Counted from the stretch's first letter, positions 1 through 9,152 are shown. The stretch: 64,000 nt of DNA from Candidatus Gastranaerophilales bacterium (GCA_944324915.1 CALUYD010000002.1:157613-221612); one strand, 5' to 3'. Made by a program: numbers and translations. Notes: a model not told the origin generated them from the letters alone.

Positions 1-1077
1 TATGTAATCTGATTTTAATTCTTTTTCTTCGACATTTGCATCAAGCGGATTTATTTCTTTAGGGAATGTTGAATTGAATACAGGAGCTATTTTAGATAGT
101 TCTATCAGAACATCTTTCATAAGTACATTATTGTATTTAATATTTTCAACAACGCAATATGTGCCTTTGATTTCTATCATCGAAGAAGGGTTATAGCTAA
201 AATCAAATCCGAATGTATTTAAATCGCTATATACTGCACCTATTGAAGCTACACAGTCGGAAGTATTTATATAGTTATAGATTTCTCTATTCCATTTTTT
301 ACCTAAATATATTCCCATATAGCTTTTTACATCTTCATTTAGTAAACTTTTACCCATAAGCAAGGTTGTACTTGGATAATTAGTTTGATTTAAAAAGTCA
401 ATAAGTTCTTTTTTTGCTTCAAATCTTTCACATAAAACATCTGCTATCACTGTTGGTTTTTTTGCTTTTTTTAATAAATCCATGATATGATTTAGTGCTT
501 TTACAAGATTTTTTTCATCGCTTTTTAATCTTGTGATATTTGGTTCATTTTTTATTTTCATTTCGCAAATATCATCAGGAATTGCAAGATATACAGGTTT
601 TTTATAGTTTATTAAATCTGATATAACTCTATCTATTTCTTCTTTTGCATTTTCTTTAGTTAAGTATGCTGTTGTTTGTGTAACATTTGAGTACGCATCT
701 TTAAAAGCATAATAATTAGGTTCTGCAAAGTTATGGTGTAAAATATCGTTGTTTGCTATATTTTTTGTTGCTGGAACTCCCACAATTTTTATAACAGGAA
801 CATATTCAGCAAAACTTCCTGCAATAGCATTTATTGCTGATAGTTCACCTACGCCGTATGTGGTTACTATCGCGCCATAGCCTTTTTCTCTTGCGTAGCC
901 GTCCGCAGCATAACCTGCATTTAGTTCATTAGTACAACCTATCCAATTTGTGTTGTTATTTTTTTCTATTGCTTCAACTATATTAAAATTGAAATCTCCG
1001 GGTAATCCAAAAAAATCGTTAATACCAAGTTTTTCTAACTGCTCGATTAAATAATCGACGAGTGTAATTTCTGACAA
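1..1077 (-). CDS. Pyruvate/indolepyruvate decarboxylase-family ThDP enzyme (partial, C-terminus outside window)
   Basis: The first 359 residues of a thiamine-diphosphate 2-oxoacid decarboxylase are visible; the family is usually about 550 aa, so the gene runs off the left edge. The start is TTG at 1077, chosen because AAGGAG lies 7 nt upstream. Glu51 in the motif TNELNAGYAADGYA is the cofactor-activating glutamate. The His114-His115 pair in DILHHNF is the hallmark of pyruvate, phenylpyruvate and indolepyruvate decarboxylases, as opposed to acetolactate synthases. The N-terminal Pyr domain is complete and most of the middle domain is present. Such enzymes turn a 2-oxoacid into an aldehyde plus CO2, feeding alcohol or aromatic acetaldehyde formation. 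The substrate cannot be told from this half. Confidence 0.85.
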   Translation of the reverse strand, partial: MSEITLVDYLIEQLEKLGINDFFGLPGDFNFNIVEAIEKNNNTNWIGCTNELNAGYAADGYAREKGYGAIVTTYGVGELSAINAIAGSFAEYVPVIKIVGVPATKNIANNDILHHNFAEPNYYAFKDAYSNVTQTTAYLTKENAKEEIDRVISDLINYKKPVYLAIPDDICEMKIKNEPNITRLKSDEKNLVKALNHIMDLLKKAKKPTVIADVLCERFEAKKELIDFLNQTNYPSTTLLMGKSLLNEDVKSYMGIYLGKKWNREIYNYINTSDCVASIGAVYSDLNTFGFDFSYNPSSMIEIKGTYCVVENIKYNNVLMKDVLIELSKIAPVFNSTFPKEINPLDANVEEKELKSDYI

Positions 1078-1309
1078 TTTTATTCTCCTTTTTTTGTTAT
1101 TGCTTCGTTTTTATTATAAATATTTAAATAAAAAACTACAAAAATAGCATATTTTAGGGTGATTTTAACAATATATTAATTTAATAAAAAAAGATTTATT
1201 TTTCAAATTTTTTTTTAAAAAAAAGCCAAAATTACATTATTTTTTTTAAAAAAATATAAAAAATACTGTATTTTTAAAAATAATTCTGTAAAAAAATTCG
1301 TCTTTACAA

Positions 1310-3883
1310 TTATTTATATTTTATAACATCGCTAAATTTTAAATTTATTCGCCAATTGTCTTTGTTGTATGGATTTTTATTTACATAGCTAAAATTATCT
1401 TTTTTATTTAAGATTTTTGTTTTATTTAAATAATAAACAGGTTGCCATTTTGTATCTGTTTTAATTATTACCCCGTTTTCTTTTTCTTTATTTGAAAGAG
1501 TTTTTTTAGAAAATGGATTTGTAGGATTTTTGATAATATTTTTTGTTGCAATCATTGGAGTATCAGCGTTTGTCATAAAATCTTGAGATATTTTTATTTT
1601 ATTATTTTGATTAAAATCTTTGACTAATAAAAGCGCATTATATGGCATAAAGTTTTCCATCTCAAAATTTGTTAAATATGGATTTTGCAAGCCATATCCT
1701 ATACCATGGTCTGAAACTATTATTATTCTTGTATTATCGTATACGTTATTTTCTTTTAAATAATCAAGATAATTGCCAATGAGTTTTAAAAAAGCAGTAT
1801 TTGTGTGGTAATGTTTCATTGACCAAGAGTTTATTCTTTCGTCAATTTTTGGTTTGTAGTTTGTATCATGAAAATTTGATAAGTCATAATTAGGATATTT
1901 TAAATATGACGGATTATGAGTGAGTGAGCTATTAAAAACAATAAAATTATTATTTTTTGAAGAAAAATCAGTTATATCTGATAAATAATATAATTCAGAA
2001 TATGCTTGAATAAATTCTTCAGAATAATAATTATGAACATTATTGTTAGGGTTGTGATATAGTCCATTATCATATAATTCTTCTCTAAAATTAATTGGAA
2101 GAATAGAAAGCAAACTATAAAAAATTAGATTTCTTTTTGATATTTTTCCATTTGCAAAATTTACTTTATCTTTTAATTTATTGCTTATTGCTTGCGGAAT
2201 ATTAAAATTTTTAATATTAAATTCATCATATAGTGCGCTTTGAGCTAAAATATCAATTTCTCTTTGAACTACGCCGCCCCATGTTTCGCTTTCCCAACCT
2301 TCATTAATAGGGTTTATTACAGTTGAACTCCATTTATTCAAACTAAAAATTGCAGGTAGCATTGTTATCGCTTGCGAGAATTTTTTTTCAAATACTAAAT
2401 TTGTTTCATTCATATTTATAGGCGTATATTCATATCCGCCCAAAATAGCAGGATAGCCAAGAAGTGTATATTGTGCATAAGAAAGAGTGTTAGGATAATA
2501 CGTAAAACCACTGAATTGTTCATATAATTTAGGTTGTTCGCTAAAAATTATTGGTAAATACGATGAAATTGCTCTATCTGCAAAAATAACGAGAACATTT
2601 TTCTTTGTTTTGCTTAATTTTATGTATTTTTCAAGTTTTTCTTGAGGATTTTCAGTTGTTTTTTGGTATTGATTTAATTTTGTTGAGATTTTAGCGATAT
2701 TAACTGATGAAATAATAAAACAAGTGCTTAATATGGAGATTATAATTAAATATATTGGTTTAAATTTTTGTTTTAAAAAGGCTTTTATTGTAAAAAATGC
2801 TATTAATAAAATTACAATTAAACAAATGAAAAGATAAATTTTATTATATGCGCAAAAATCAATCCTTGCGCTATTAAAGACAAATGTATTGGTTAAAATT
2901 GAATTTGGCAATCTAAAAGCGCTTAGATTAAATAATGAAATAAACAAAAATAAAGTTAAAAATAAAGTTAGGAATTTTTTTATCTTGGCACAAGAAAAAT
3001 AATAAATCGTGCCTCCCAAGAAAAAGAAAAAACCAAAATAAACGGATATTGAATAAAATAAAATTTCTTTTGGTGTAGCGTCATAAAATATAAATTCATA
3101 AGGCGAAGACGCTAAGATATTAGATGGAATATAAAAACCTAATAATATCCATAATGTTGCTAAATTTATGAAAAACAACTTTTTGTAGTTATCTTTTTGT
3201 TTTGTACTTTTTTCATCTTCTAAATTGATAAATTTTAAAATTATATTTTTAATTAATGAAAAAATATTATTAAAAATCCAATATATTACAAGTGCTGAAG
3301 GTGAATTATAAAGCAATATCAAAAATACAAAAGCAATGACTGTAATATTTATTTTTTCTTTTTTATTGTTTGCATAAATTAAACCAGCTATAAGATTAAT
3401 TATTGTCATTAAAATAGGCAGAAGATTTATTTTTAGGTTACCTATAATTAAAAGATTATCAGGTTTTAAAAGATTATTTATAAAAAGACAATGTGCATTG
3501 TTTAAAATTTCAAGATTGCTAAAAAATGCGTAAGCTCCAATAAAAATAGGCACTTGAAGCAATAAATTCAATGATGTTTTAAGAGCCATTAAAGGATTAT
3601 AGTTATTTTGTCTATAATATGTTTGCAAAAGAAAAAATCTCTCATCCCCTTTAAAATTTTTCTTAATTGAGTTAACTCTTTTGGATAATTTTTTTTGAAT
3701 TTTTTCTTCTTCTTTTTGTATTTTTTGCGCTTTTAGCTGAAGCGGTAAACAAATCAGACAAACAATTAAACTAATAAGAAATATTGTAAGAATAATATTT
3801 TGATTGAATTTATATATGTTATCAAATAAAAATTCAAAAATTAAACACAAAGGACTGATAAAAATATTAAATATGAATTCCAT
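1310..3883 (-). CDS. YidC/Oxa1-like domain fused to membrane sulfatase/phosphoglycerol-transferase-like domain
   Basis: Protein of 857 aa in three parts. Residues 1-220 resemble the conserved core of YidC/Oxa1 insertases: five hydrophobic segments, a basic amphipathic stretch at 51-75, NPLMALKTSLNLLLQVPIFIG, and NSPSALVIYWIFNN. Residues 236-396 hold about five more membrane helices. Residues 429-857 form an extracytoplasmic alkaline-phosphatase-superfamily domain: Asp436 in VLVIFADRA, a probable nucleophile Thr473 in AQYTLLGYPAILGG, and Asp725-His726 in IIIVSDHG. The arginine usual in the YidC groove is Cys42 here. The start is ATG with AAGGAG 7 nt upstream and overlaps the 3' end of a CDP-glycerol transferase gene by 17 bp, so translation is probably coupled. 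The likely role is transfer or hydrolysis of (glycerol) phosphate on a surface polymer; this is inference. The YidC part is unlikely to be the housekeeping insertase. Confidence 0.8.
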   Translation of the reverse strand: MEFIFNIFISPLCLIFEFLFDNIYKFNQNIILTIFLISLIVCLICLPLQLKAQKIQKEEEKIQKKLSKRVNSIKKNFKGDERFFLLQTYYRQNNYNPLMALKTSLNLLLQVPIFIGAYAFFSNLEILNNAHCLFINNLLKPDNLLIIGNLKINLLPILMTIINLIAGLIYANNKKEKINITVIAFVFLILLYNSPSALVIYWIFNNIFSLIKNIILKFINLEDEKSTKQKDNYKKLFFINLATLWILLGFYIPSNILASSPYEFIFYDATPKEILFYSISVYFGFFFFLGGTIYYFSCAKIKKFLTLFLTLFLFISLFNLSAFRLPNSILTNTFVFNSARIDFCAYNKIYLFICLIVILLIAFFTIKAFLKQKFKPIYLIIISILSTCFIISSVNIAKISTKLNQYQKTTENPQEKLEKYIKLSKTKKNVLVIFADRAISSYLPIIFSEQPKLYEQFSGFTYYPNTLSYAQYTLLGYPAILGGYEYTPINMNETNLVFEKKFSQAITMLPAIFSLNKWSSTVINPINEGWESETWGGVVQREIDILAQSALYDEFNIKNFNIPQAISNKLKDKVNFANGKISKRNLIFYSLLSILPINFREELYDNGLYHNPNNNVHNYYSEEFIQAYSELYYLSDITDFSSKNNNFIVFNSSLTHNPSYLKYPNYDLSNFHDTNYKPKIDERINSWSMKHYHTNTAFLKLIGNYLDYLKENNVYDNTRIIIVSDHGIGYGLQNPYLTNFEMENFMPYNALLLVKDFNQNNKIKISQDFMTNADTPMIATKNIIKNPTNPFSKKTLSNKEKENGVIIKTDTKWQPVYYLNKTKILNKKDNFSYVNKNPYNKDNWRINLKFSDVIKYK

Positions 3884-5171
3884 TATTTAGCTCCTTTTGT
3901 GTTTCAATTAAAAAATCAACAACATTTTTTGCGGAATTACCTTTTTCTTCCCAAGCGTAATTTGATGCATTTATGATATTTTTTTCATAGTTTGGATTGT
4001 TTTTCATTTCTTCAATTATATTTTTTAGATTTTCAATATCGCCATTTTGAGGTTTTAATTCTTTTCCTATTTCGTCTAAAATTTTATATCTCCAAGCTGT
4101 TTCATCTAAATCAGAGCAATCCAAAGTATCAAAAATAATATCAGTTTTAAGATATAAAAAGGGTTTATTGAATAAAAACGCATAATCCATCATAATGCAG
4201 GAAAAATCGCTAATTAAAATATCTGCTCTTGATAAAGATTTTAAATTATCACTATCAAAATCCCAGCTTATATTTTTAGAATTTTTTGTTGATGTAATTA
4301 AATCATCTATTAATTTTTTATCAACTCTCAATGATTGTGGGTGTGGTCTAATTATTATTTCATATTCGGTATTTTTAAAATCCTCTAAAATTGATTTTCC
4401 AAATTTATTTAATAAGCTAAAGCGTCCCCAGCTTGGAGCTATTAGAATTGTAAATTTATCATTTTTTGGTTTTGTTTTAATTTCATTAAGCCTTTTTTTG
4501 TTGTAGTCCATATATGTACTTCCTACAACAGCAAGTTTTTTAGAAGGTAGTTTTCTCTTTTTTTCTATTTCTCTAATTAAAGGAATTTGAAATTTTGCAT
4601 CACATAAAACAGAATCAAAATAATCAAGCGCAAAAAGTCTGTAATTCATTGAAAAGCTGATTGAATGAAAAATATGGCAATAATGTTTTGTGTTTTTAGA
4701 GCGTTTTAATTGAAATACATCAAGATGAGGTGTAGTTAAAAGACAAATATCAGCATTTAAAAAAGCAAGTTTAAAATATGCAGTATTGTTTTTTCCTATG
4801 TATTCGCTTTTTATGTAGTTATAATTTTTGCTAAACACAGGGTCATTTTTAGATGAAGTATAGTAAGTTAAATTTATTTTTCTTTTTTCAAATTCATCTA
4901 ATATGGGTTTAAAAACGCAAAAATATTGGTTTCCCTCACTATATATTACAAAATTATGTTTTTTTGTTGATAATGATTTAGAAAAAAATCTTGTTTTTAT
5001 TTTTAAAATTAATGAGTTGAATACAAAAAATATACTTGTTATAGAACACAATAAGAGCGAAAATAACATAGCGCCTGTATTTGGGTCAATATATGCAAAA
5101 GCAGGTAATGTTGTCGATATACAACATAATAATAGAATAATTATCAATTTATTTTTTGATTTATAATTCAA
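3867..5171 (-). CDS. CDP-glycerol:polyglycerophosphate glycerophosphotransferase-like protein
   Basis: Member of the TagB/TagF family, which moves glycerol phosphate from CDP-glycerol to a growing polymer on the cytoplasmic face. Visible motifs are [21 protein letters not shown] and [13 protein letters not shown] near the C-terminus, all typical of the catalytic domain. The N-terminus carries two hydrophobic segments and the sequence [11 protein letters not shown] between them, so it is probably membrane-attached. The start is not certain: TTG at 5171 (434 aa) has GAAGG 5 nt upstream and overlaps the recR stop by 11 bp; TTG at 5195 would give 442 aa but has a poor ribosome site. It sits between recR and the YidC/sulfatase fusion in one minus-strand operon, suggesting the two envelope proteins act on the same glycerophosphate polymer. 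Confidence 0.82.
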   Translation of the reverse strand: MNYKSKNKLIIILLLCCISTTLPAFAYIDPNTGAMLFSLLLCSITSIFFVFNSLILKIKTRFFSKSLSTKKHNFVIYSEGNQYFCVFKPILDEFEKRKINLTYYTSSKNDPVFSKNYNYIKSEYIGKNNTAYFKLAFLNADICLLTTPHLDVFQLKRSKNTKHYCHIFHSISFSMNYRLFALDYFDSVLCDAKFQIPLIREIEKKRKLPSKKLAVVGSTYMDYNKKRLNEIKTKPKNDKFTILIAPSWGRFSLLNKFGKSILEDFKNTEYEIIIRPHPQSLRVDKKLIDDLITSTKNSKNISWDFDSDNLKSLSRADILISDFSCIMMDYAFLFNKPFLYLKTDIIFDTLDCSDLDETAWRYKILDEIGKELKPQNGDIENLKNIIEEMKNNPNYEKNIINASNYAWEEKGNSAKNVVDFLIETQKELNNGIHI

Positions 5172-5757
5172 CTCTACCTTCAAGAGCCTTTGCAAGAGTC
5201 ATTTCATCAGCATATTCAAGCTCTGTTCCCATTGGTAAACCAAATGCTATTCTTGAAATTTTAATATTAAAAGGTTTTAGAAGTTTTCCTAAATATAGGC
5301 TCGTTGCTTCCCCTTCAACAGAAGGGTTTAGCGCTAGGATTATTTCTTTAATATCATTTTGATTAACTCGATATAAAAGCTCTTTTATTCTTATATCATC
5401 AGGTCCAATGCCATCAATTGGCGAAATTAAGCCTTGTAAGACATGATATAATCCATGGAATTCATTTGTTTTTTCAATTGCCATTAGGTCTTTAGTTTCG
5501 CCTACTACGCAAATGACGCTTTTATTTCTTGTTATATCTGAACATATTTCACATGGGTCATTGCATGACATATTAAAGCAAGTTTTGCAATATGAAATTT
5601 TTGTTTTTGCTTCAATCAATGCATTTGCAAAATTTTGAACTTCGCTTTCATTCATTTTTACAATATGCAAAGCTAACCTCATGGCGGTTTTTGGACCTAT
5701 TGAGGGTAGCTTTTGAAAATATTCAATCAATTTTGCTAATGGTTTAGTGTATTCCAT
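5161..5757 (-). CDS. recR: Recombination protein RecR
   Basis: RecR, 198 aa, full length. It works with RecF and RecO to load RecA at gaps in single-stranded DNA. The N-terminal helix-hairpin-helix region contains [18 protein letters not shown] four-cysteine zinc finger follows ([16 protein letters not shown]), then the Toprim domain starting with [14 protein letters not shown] and including [14 protein letters not shown]. The gene starts 5 bp after the ybaB stop, a pairing conserved in many bacteria. It overlaps the next gene, the CDP-glycerol transferase, which is not a usual neighbour. Confidence 0.97.
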   Translation of the reverse strand: MEYTKPLAKLIEYFQKLPSIGPKTAMRLALHIVKMNESEVQNFANALIEAKTKISYCKTCFNMSCNDPCEICSDITRNKSVICVVGETKDLMAIEKTNEFHGLYHVLQGLISPIDGIGPDDIRIKELLYRVNQNDIKEIILALNPSVEGEATSLYLGKLLKPFNIKISRIAFGLPMGTELEYADEMTLAKALEGRVEL

Positions 5758-5762
5758 TTTTA

Positions 5763-6098
5763 TTAAAATAGCCCGGGGATTGAGATTCCACCTGTAATTG
5801 ATTTCATTTTAGCTTCCATTTGTTCGTTTGCTTTTTTGGTAGCGTCTGAAAGCGCTTGGTTTAATAAATCTTCAAGCATTTCAACAGTATCAGAATCAAC
5901 TGATTCAGGATTTTGCGGATTGATTGCTTCAGGTTTTAGTTTAATTGATTTAAATTTACCTTGACCGTTTAGCGTTGCAACAACTGCACCGTTTCCTACT
6001 GTTGATATAATTTCTGCTTGTTCAAGCTCATTTTGTGTTTCTTTGAATTTTTTTTGCATTTTTTGAGCTTGTTGCATTACTTGCATCATATTCATCAT
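5763..6098 (-). CDS. ybaB: YbaB/EbfC family nucleoid-associated protein
   Basis: Small DNA-binding protein of 111 aa, the normal length for YbaB/EbfC, which binds DNA as a dimer and affects nucleoid structure. The Met-rich start ([20 protein letters not shown]) leads into a helix, followed by [26 protein letters not shown], the typical central sheet. GGAG lies about 10 nt before the ATG. It is the first gene of the minus-strand operon ybaB-recR-glycerophosphotransferase-YidC/sulfatase. Confidence 0.93.
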   Translation of the reverse strand: MMNMMQVMQQAQKMQKKFKETQNELEQAEIISTVGNGAVVATLNGQGKFKSIKLKPEAINPQNPESVDSDTVEMLEDLLNQALSDATKKANEQMEAKMKSITGGISIPGLF

Positions 6099-6157
6099 AA
6101 TTTATTTTCTCCTCAAGTCATTAAATATATTACTATTATATGATATTATATTTTTAT

Positions 6158-6943
6158 ATGCAAACTATAACTTATCTAGATGAATGTTTTAATAAAGGTA
6201 AATTATCAAGATGGCCCGATAATGTTATGCCATTGAAAGTTTTTATCGGCAAATTTAATTGGTATAAATCAAAAGGTTCAAATGATGAATATAAATATAC
6301 TCAAATGATTATTGACGGTTTTAATCTTTGGGAAAAATTATCAGGTGGACTTGTTGCTTTTGAAAGAACAGAAAATCTGTATGAATCAAATATAAACATC
6401 GATTGGAAAAGAGTAGATAGAAAATCTCTAGGCTCTTGTACATTTAATTTTGATAAATTGGGAAGATATTATTCAGCCGAGCTTTCAATTGGTTTATCTG
6501 ATGGAATTTTACATCATCAATATATGGATGAAAATGAAGTATTTCATACAATCGTTCATGAAATTGGTCATTCGGTAGGGTTGGGGCATTCTAAAACTAA
6601 GGGCGATATTATGTATGTACCCCATGAATATGGTGTTACAAATATTTCTCAAAACGATTTAACAACTCTAAAATGGCTTTATAAATTGCCTGTTGGAAAA
6701 ACTAAAGAAGAAATTTTATCAATGTATTCATCATATAGAGCTCATTGTATTGATGATTTAGTTCAAAAGATTTTAGCTGAAGGCTATAAATCAGATTTTG
6801 AAAAAACAAAGGAATCTATTGAGCGCAACATTGTTCAAAAAGATTTGCTTGAAGAAAATCAAAATATTGGCGATTTAAAGAAATATTTAATGCAATTAAA
6901 TAATCTAAAAATTAATATAAATAAACCTAAAAAGCTAGATTAA
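6158..6943 (+). CDS. Matrixin-like zinc metalloprotease without signal peptide
   Basis: Predicted metzincin-type peptidase of 261 aa. The zinc motif FHTIVHEIGHSVGLGHS has the full HExxHxxGxxH pattern and is followed by DIMY, a candidate Met-turn; both are typical of the M10/matrixin group. The preceding region includes ALKVFIG-like strands common to the fold. I see no signal peptide or membrane segment, which is unusual because most matrixins are secreted. After the catalytic part comes a charged helical tail of about 90 residues. The start is uncertain: ATG at 6158 lacks a Shine-Dalgarno sequence but has TATATT 5 nt upstream, suggesting a leaderless message; ATG at 6140 would add six residues. 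The substrate is unknown. Confidence 0.7.
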   Translation: MQTITYLDECFNKGKLSRWPDNVMPLKVFIGKFNWYKSKGSNDEYKYTQMIIDGFNLWEKLSGGLVAFERTENLYESNINIDWKRVDRKSLGSCTFNFDKLGRYYSAELSIGLSDGILHHQYMDENEVFHTIVHEIGHSVGLGHSKTKGDIMYVPHEYGVTNISQNDLTTLKWLYKLPVGKTKEEILSMYSSYRAHCIDDLVQKILAEGYKSDFEKTKESIERNIVQKDLLEENQNIGDLKKYLMQLNNLKININKPKKLD

Positions 6944-7807
6944 TTCACTAGCTAATAATACTGCACCAATCATACCGGCATAATTTCCCGCTTTAGCATG
7001 ATAGATTTTAGTTGGTGTTGTAACTATATTTTCATTTACAAATTTTTCAATTGTTTCTGTATTAACAAATTTTTCCATAGAGCCTGATAAAACAAAGCAA
7101 TCGGCATCAAAAATATTATTTAATCCCAAAACTCCTAATGCAATATCATTCTGCCAAGTTTCAAGAGCTAAAATTGCTTTTTTATCCCCTTTTGAGGCTT
7201 TTTCTACTATATCATAAGTTGTTATATTGTCATCTTCAAATATTTCAGCCCCTGTTAATCTTAAACCGTTTCCGCTTGCATAGGCTTCAAAACAATCCCA
7301 AGTTCCACATGTACATTTGCGCTCTTTTTTTCTTGACATCATAAAGTGCATTTCGCCTGCGGCACCGGATTTTCCTTTTAATAATTTTCCGTTTATTATT
7401 ATTCCTCCGCCAACCCCTGTTCCTAATGTCAGCATAATTGAGTTTTTGCAATTTATTGAAGCACCTATTTTATATTCTGCCCAAGCTGCGCAATTTGCGT
7501 CATTTTCAATGAATACTTTTTTTGTGCTTAAACTTTGAAAATCTATATCTTTATAGCCATTAGCTAAATTAGCGGTTGAGCCTATAACTCCTGTATTTTC
7601 GTTGTTTACTGCGCCTGCTGTTGCAATTGCTGTAAAATCAATTTCATTTTCATATTTTGAAATTATATTTTTTAATAAAGCAACTATTTCATCTTTTGTT
7701 TTTGGTGTTGAGGTTTTTTCTATTTCATTAATAATTTCACCTTGAAAATTAATTAACGCCCAAGAAATTTTTGTTCCGCCAATATCAATACCTAATGCTT
7801 TATTCAT
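6935..7807 (-). CDS. nanK: ROK-family sugar kinase, probable N-acetylmannosamine kinase
   Basis: ROK-family kinase of 290 aa. The ATP-binding loop is DIGGTK at 8-13 and the catalytic Asp103 sits in IENDAN. LGTGVGGGIIING is the second phosphate loop. The ROK zinc site is formed by His154, Cys165, Cys167 and Cys172 (CTCGTWDC). The gene overlaps the nanE stop by 8 bp, so it most likely phosphorylates N-acetylmannosamine to give the substrate of NanE. A glucokinase role is possible from sequence alone. Its 3' end overlaps the convergent protease gene by 9 bp and I see no hairpin between them. Confidence 0.85.
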   Translation of the reverse strand: MNKALGIDIGGTKISWALINFQGEIINEIEKTSTPKTKDEIVALLKNIISKYENEIDFTAIATAGAVNNENTGVIGSTANLANGYKDIDFQSLSTKKVFIENDANCAAWAEYKIGASINCKNSIMLTLGTGVGGGIIINGKLLKGKSGAAGEMHFMMSRKKERKCTCGTWDCFEAYASGNGLRLTGAEIFEDDNITTYDIVEKASKGDKKAILALETWQNDIALGVLGLNNIFDADCFVLSGSMEKFVNTETIEKFVNENIVTTPTKIYHAKAGNYAGMIGAVLLASELI

Positions 7808-8498
7808 TTATTTTTCCTTCGTTTAATCTTTTTAATATTAATTGTGGTCTTGTAATGGCTGAACCCACTACAACAGCGTCTGCTCCGGATTTAAAAGCGT
7901 TTGTTATATCTTGTTTTTCCCAGATTTTACCTTCTAAAATAGTAAAAATATCAAGATTTTCTTTTATTTTTTTAACTAATTCAAAATCGGGGCAATCAGG
8001 ATTATTTTGTGTTTCTTCAGTGTATCCGCTTAAAGTTGTGGATACAATATCAAAACCTAAATTATAAGCGTTTTGTGCTTCTTTAAATGTTGCAATATCT
8101 GCCATTGCGATTTTATTTTTGCTTTTGATGTATCTAACTAAATCTTCTAATTTTTCGTCATTCGGACGCTTTCTTAGTGTTCCATCAAGCGCTACTATAT
8201 CAGCTCCTGCTTCAATTACTTTTTTGCAATCTTCAAGGGTTGGCGTGATATAAACTAATTCTTTATAATTTGCAGGAATTTTTTTTGGTTTTGTAATTCC
8301 TATTACTATTGTATTTGGAAACATTTTTTTAATGTTTTCAATATCTCTTTTTCCAGCCAATCTTACTGCCTTAGCTTTTGCATAATCGATGACACTTTTT
8401 GCCATAGCGTTTATACAAATTTCATCATATAAAGGTTCATCCGGCATTGCTTGAATTGAAACAATTATTTCATTTTTTAATGTTTTTAAAATATCCAT
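7800..8498 (-). CDS. nanE: N-acylglucosamine-6-phosphate 2-epimerase (NanE)
   Basis: NanE-family (beta/alpha)8 barrel of 232 aa that converts N-acetylmannosamine-6-phosphate to N-acetylglucosamine-6-phosphate. Typical strings are VSIQAMPDEPLYD near the N-terminus, ADIVALDGTLRKRP in the middle, ADIATFKEAQNAYNLGFDIVSTTLSGYT, and GADAVVVGSAITRPQ in the C-terminal phosphate site. The start has no Shine-Dalgarno sequence; instead a promoter (TTGCAA, 16-bp spacer, TAAAAT) ends exactly 6 nt before the ATG, suggesting a leaderless transcript. nanK follows with an 8-bp overlap. A NanA-type lyase or sialic-acid transporter is not in view. Confidence 0.92.
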   Translation of the reverse strand: MDILKTLKNEIIVSIQAMPDEPLYDEICINAMAKSVIDYAKAKAVRLAGKRDIENIKKMFPNTIVIGITKPKKIPANYKELVYITPTLEDCKKVIEAGADIVALDGTLRKRPNDEKLEDLVRYIKSKNKIAMADIATFKEAQNAYNLGFDIVSTTLSGYTEETQNNPDCPDFELVKKIKENLDIFTILEGKIWEKQDITNAFKSGADAVVVGSAITRPQLILKRLNEGKINE

Positions 8499-8504
8499 AA
8501 GTTA

Positions 8505-8532
8505 ATTTTACAACTTTTGTTTTGTTTTGCAA
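8505..8532 (-). promoter_or_regulatory. Promoter of nanE-nanK, leaderless layout
   Basis: On the minus strand TTGCAA (8532-8527), a 16-nt spacer and TAAAAT (8510-8505) are followed by 6 nt and then the nanE ATG. Transcription should begin at or next to the start codon. There is no Shine-Dalgarno sequence. Confidence 0.55.
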
Positions 8533-8627
8533 AATTATAAATCATTCTTTTAAAACCATACTGATATATGATTTATTTTATTTAAAATTCGAGAATAATA
8601 ATTTTAACTTAGGGAGTTAGATTTATT

Positions 8628-9152
8628 ATGTTCGATTGCGAAAATTCATCAGTTATTTGTATTGATATACAAGAAAAATTAGTAAATATGGTATCAAATT
8701 CTGATATTATTGCTCAAAACACTACAAAATTAATGAAAGCAGCTAATATCTTAAATGTTGATACGATAATTACAGAACAATATCCTAAAGGATTAGGCTC
8801 TACAATTAATTCTATAAAAGAAATTGCTGATTTTAAAACGATTGAAAAAACAACATTTTCTGCATTTAGAACACCCGAATTTCATTTTGACTTAAAGAAA
8901 AATATTATTATATTTGGCATTGAAACACATATTTGCGTTTATCAAACAGTTTTAGATTTGCTTGATGAAGGGCATAATGTCTATGTCGTAGCTGATTGTT
9001 GCGCTTCAAGGGCTCAATTAAATTATGAAACATCGCTTGAACTTATGCGACAAATGGGCGCTAAAATTACTAGCTTAGAAATGGTTTTATTCGAGTTTTT
9101 AAAAAGCTCAAAACATCCTAATTTTAAAGAAATTCAATCTTTAATTAAATAG
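8628..9152 (+). CDS. Isochorismatase-family cysteine hydrolase
   Basis: Small hydrolase of 174 aa in the isochorismatase/nicotinamidase superfamily, closest in feel to the YcaC type. The triad is visible: Asp13 in ICIDIQEKL, Lys74 in IEKTTFSAF, and nucleophile Cys103 in GIETHICVYQT. The cis-peptide-like motif preceding the cysteine is present. A GGGAG ribosome site lies before the ATG. It stands alone, followed by a terminator hairpin, so the context does not identify the substrate. Confidence 0.85.
   Translation: MFDCENSSVICIDIQEKLVNMVSNSDIIAQNTTKLMKAANILNVDTIITEQYPKGLGSTINSIKEIADFKTIEKTTFSAFRTPEFHFDLKKNIIIFGIETHICVYQTVLDLLDEGHNVYVVADCCASRAQLNYETSLELMRQMGAKITSLEMVLFEFLKSSKHPNFKEIQSLIK

Noticed and set aside
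1078..1309. Gap with long A and T runs between the decarboxylase and fusion genes
   Set aside because: I looked for genes and clear hairpins and found neither; the T-runs alone do not make a terminator.
1310..3883. Annotation of the fusion protein as the cell's main YidC insertase
   Set aside because: The groove arginine is missing, a large enzyme domain is attached, and the gene is far from the usual rnpA-rpmH-yidC setting.
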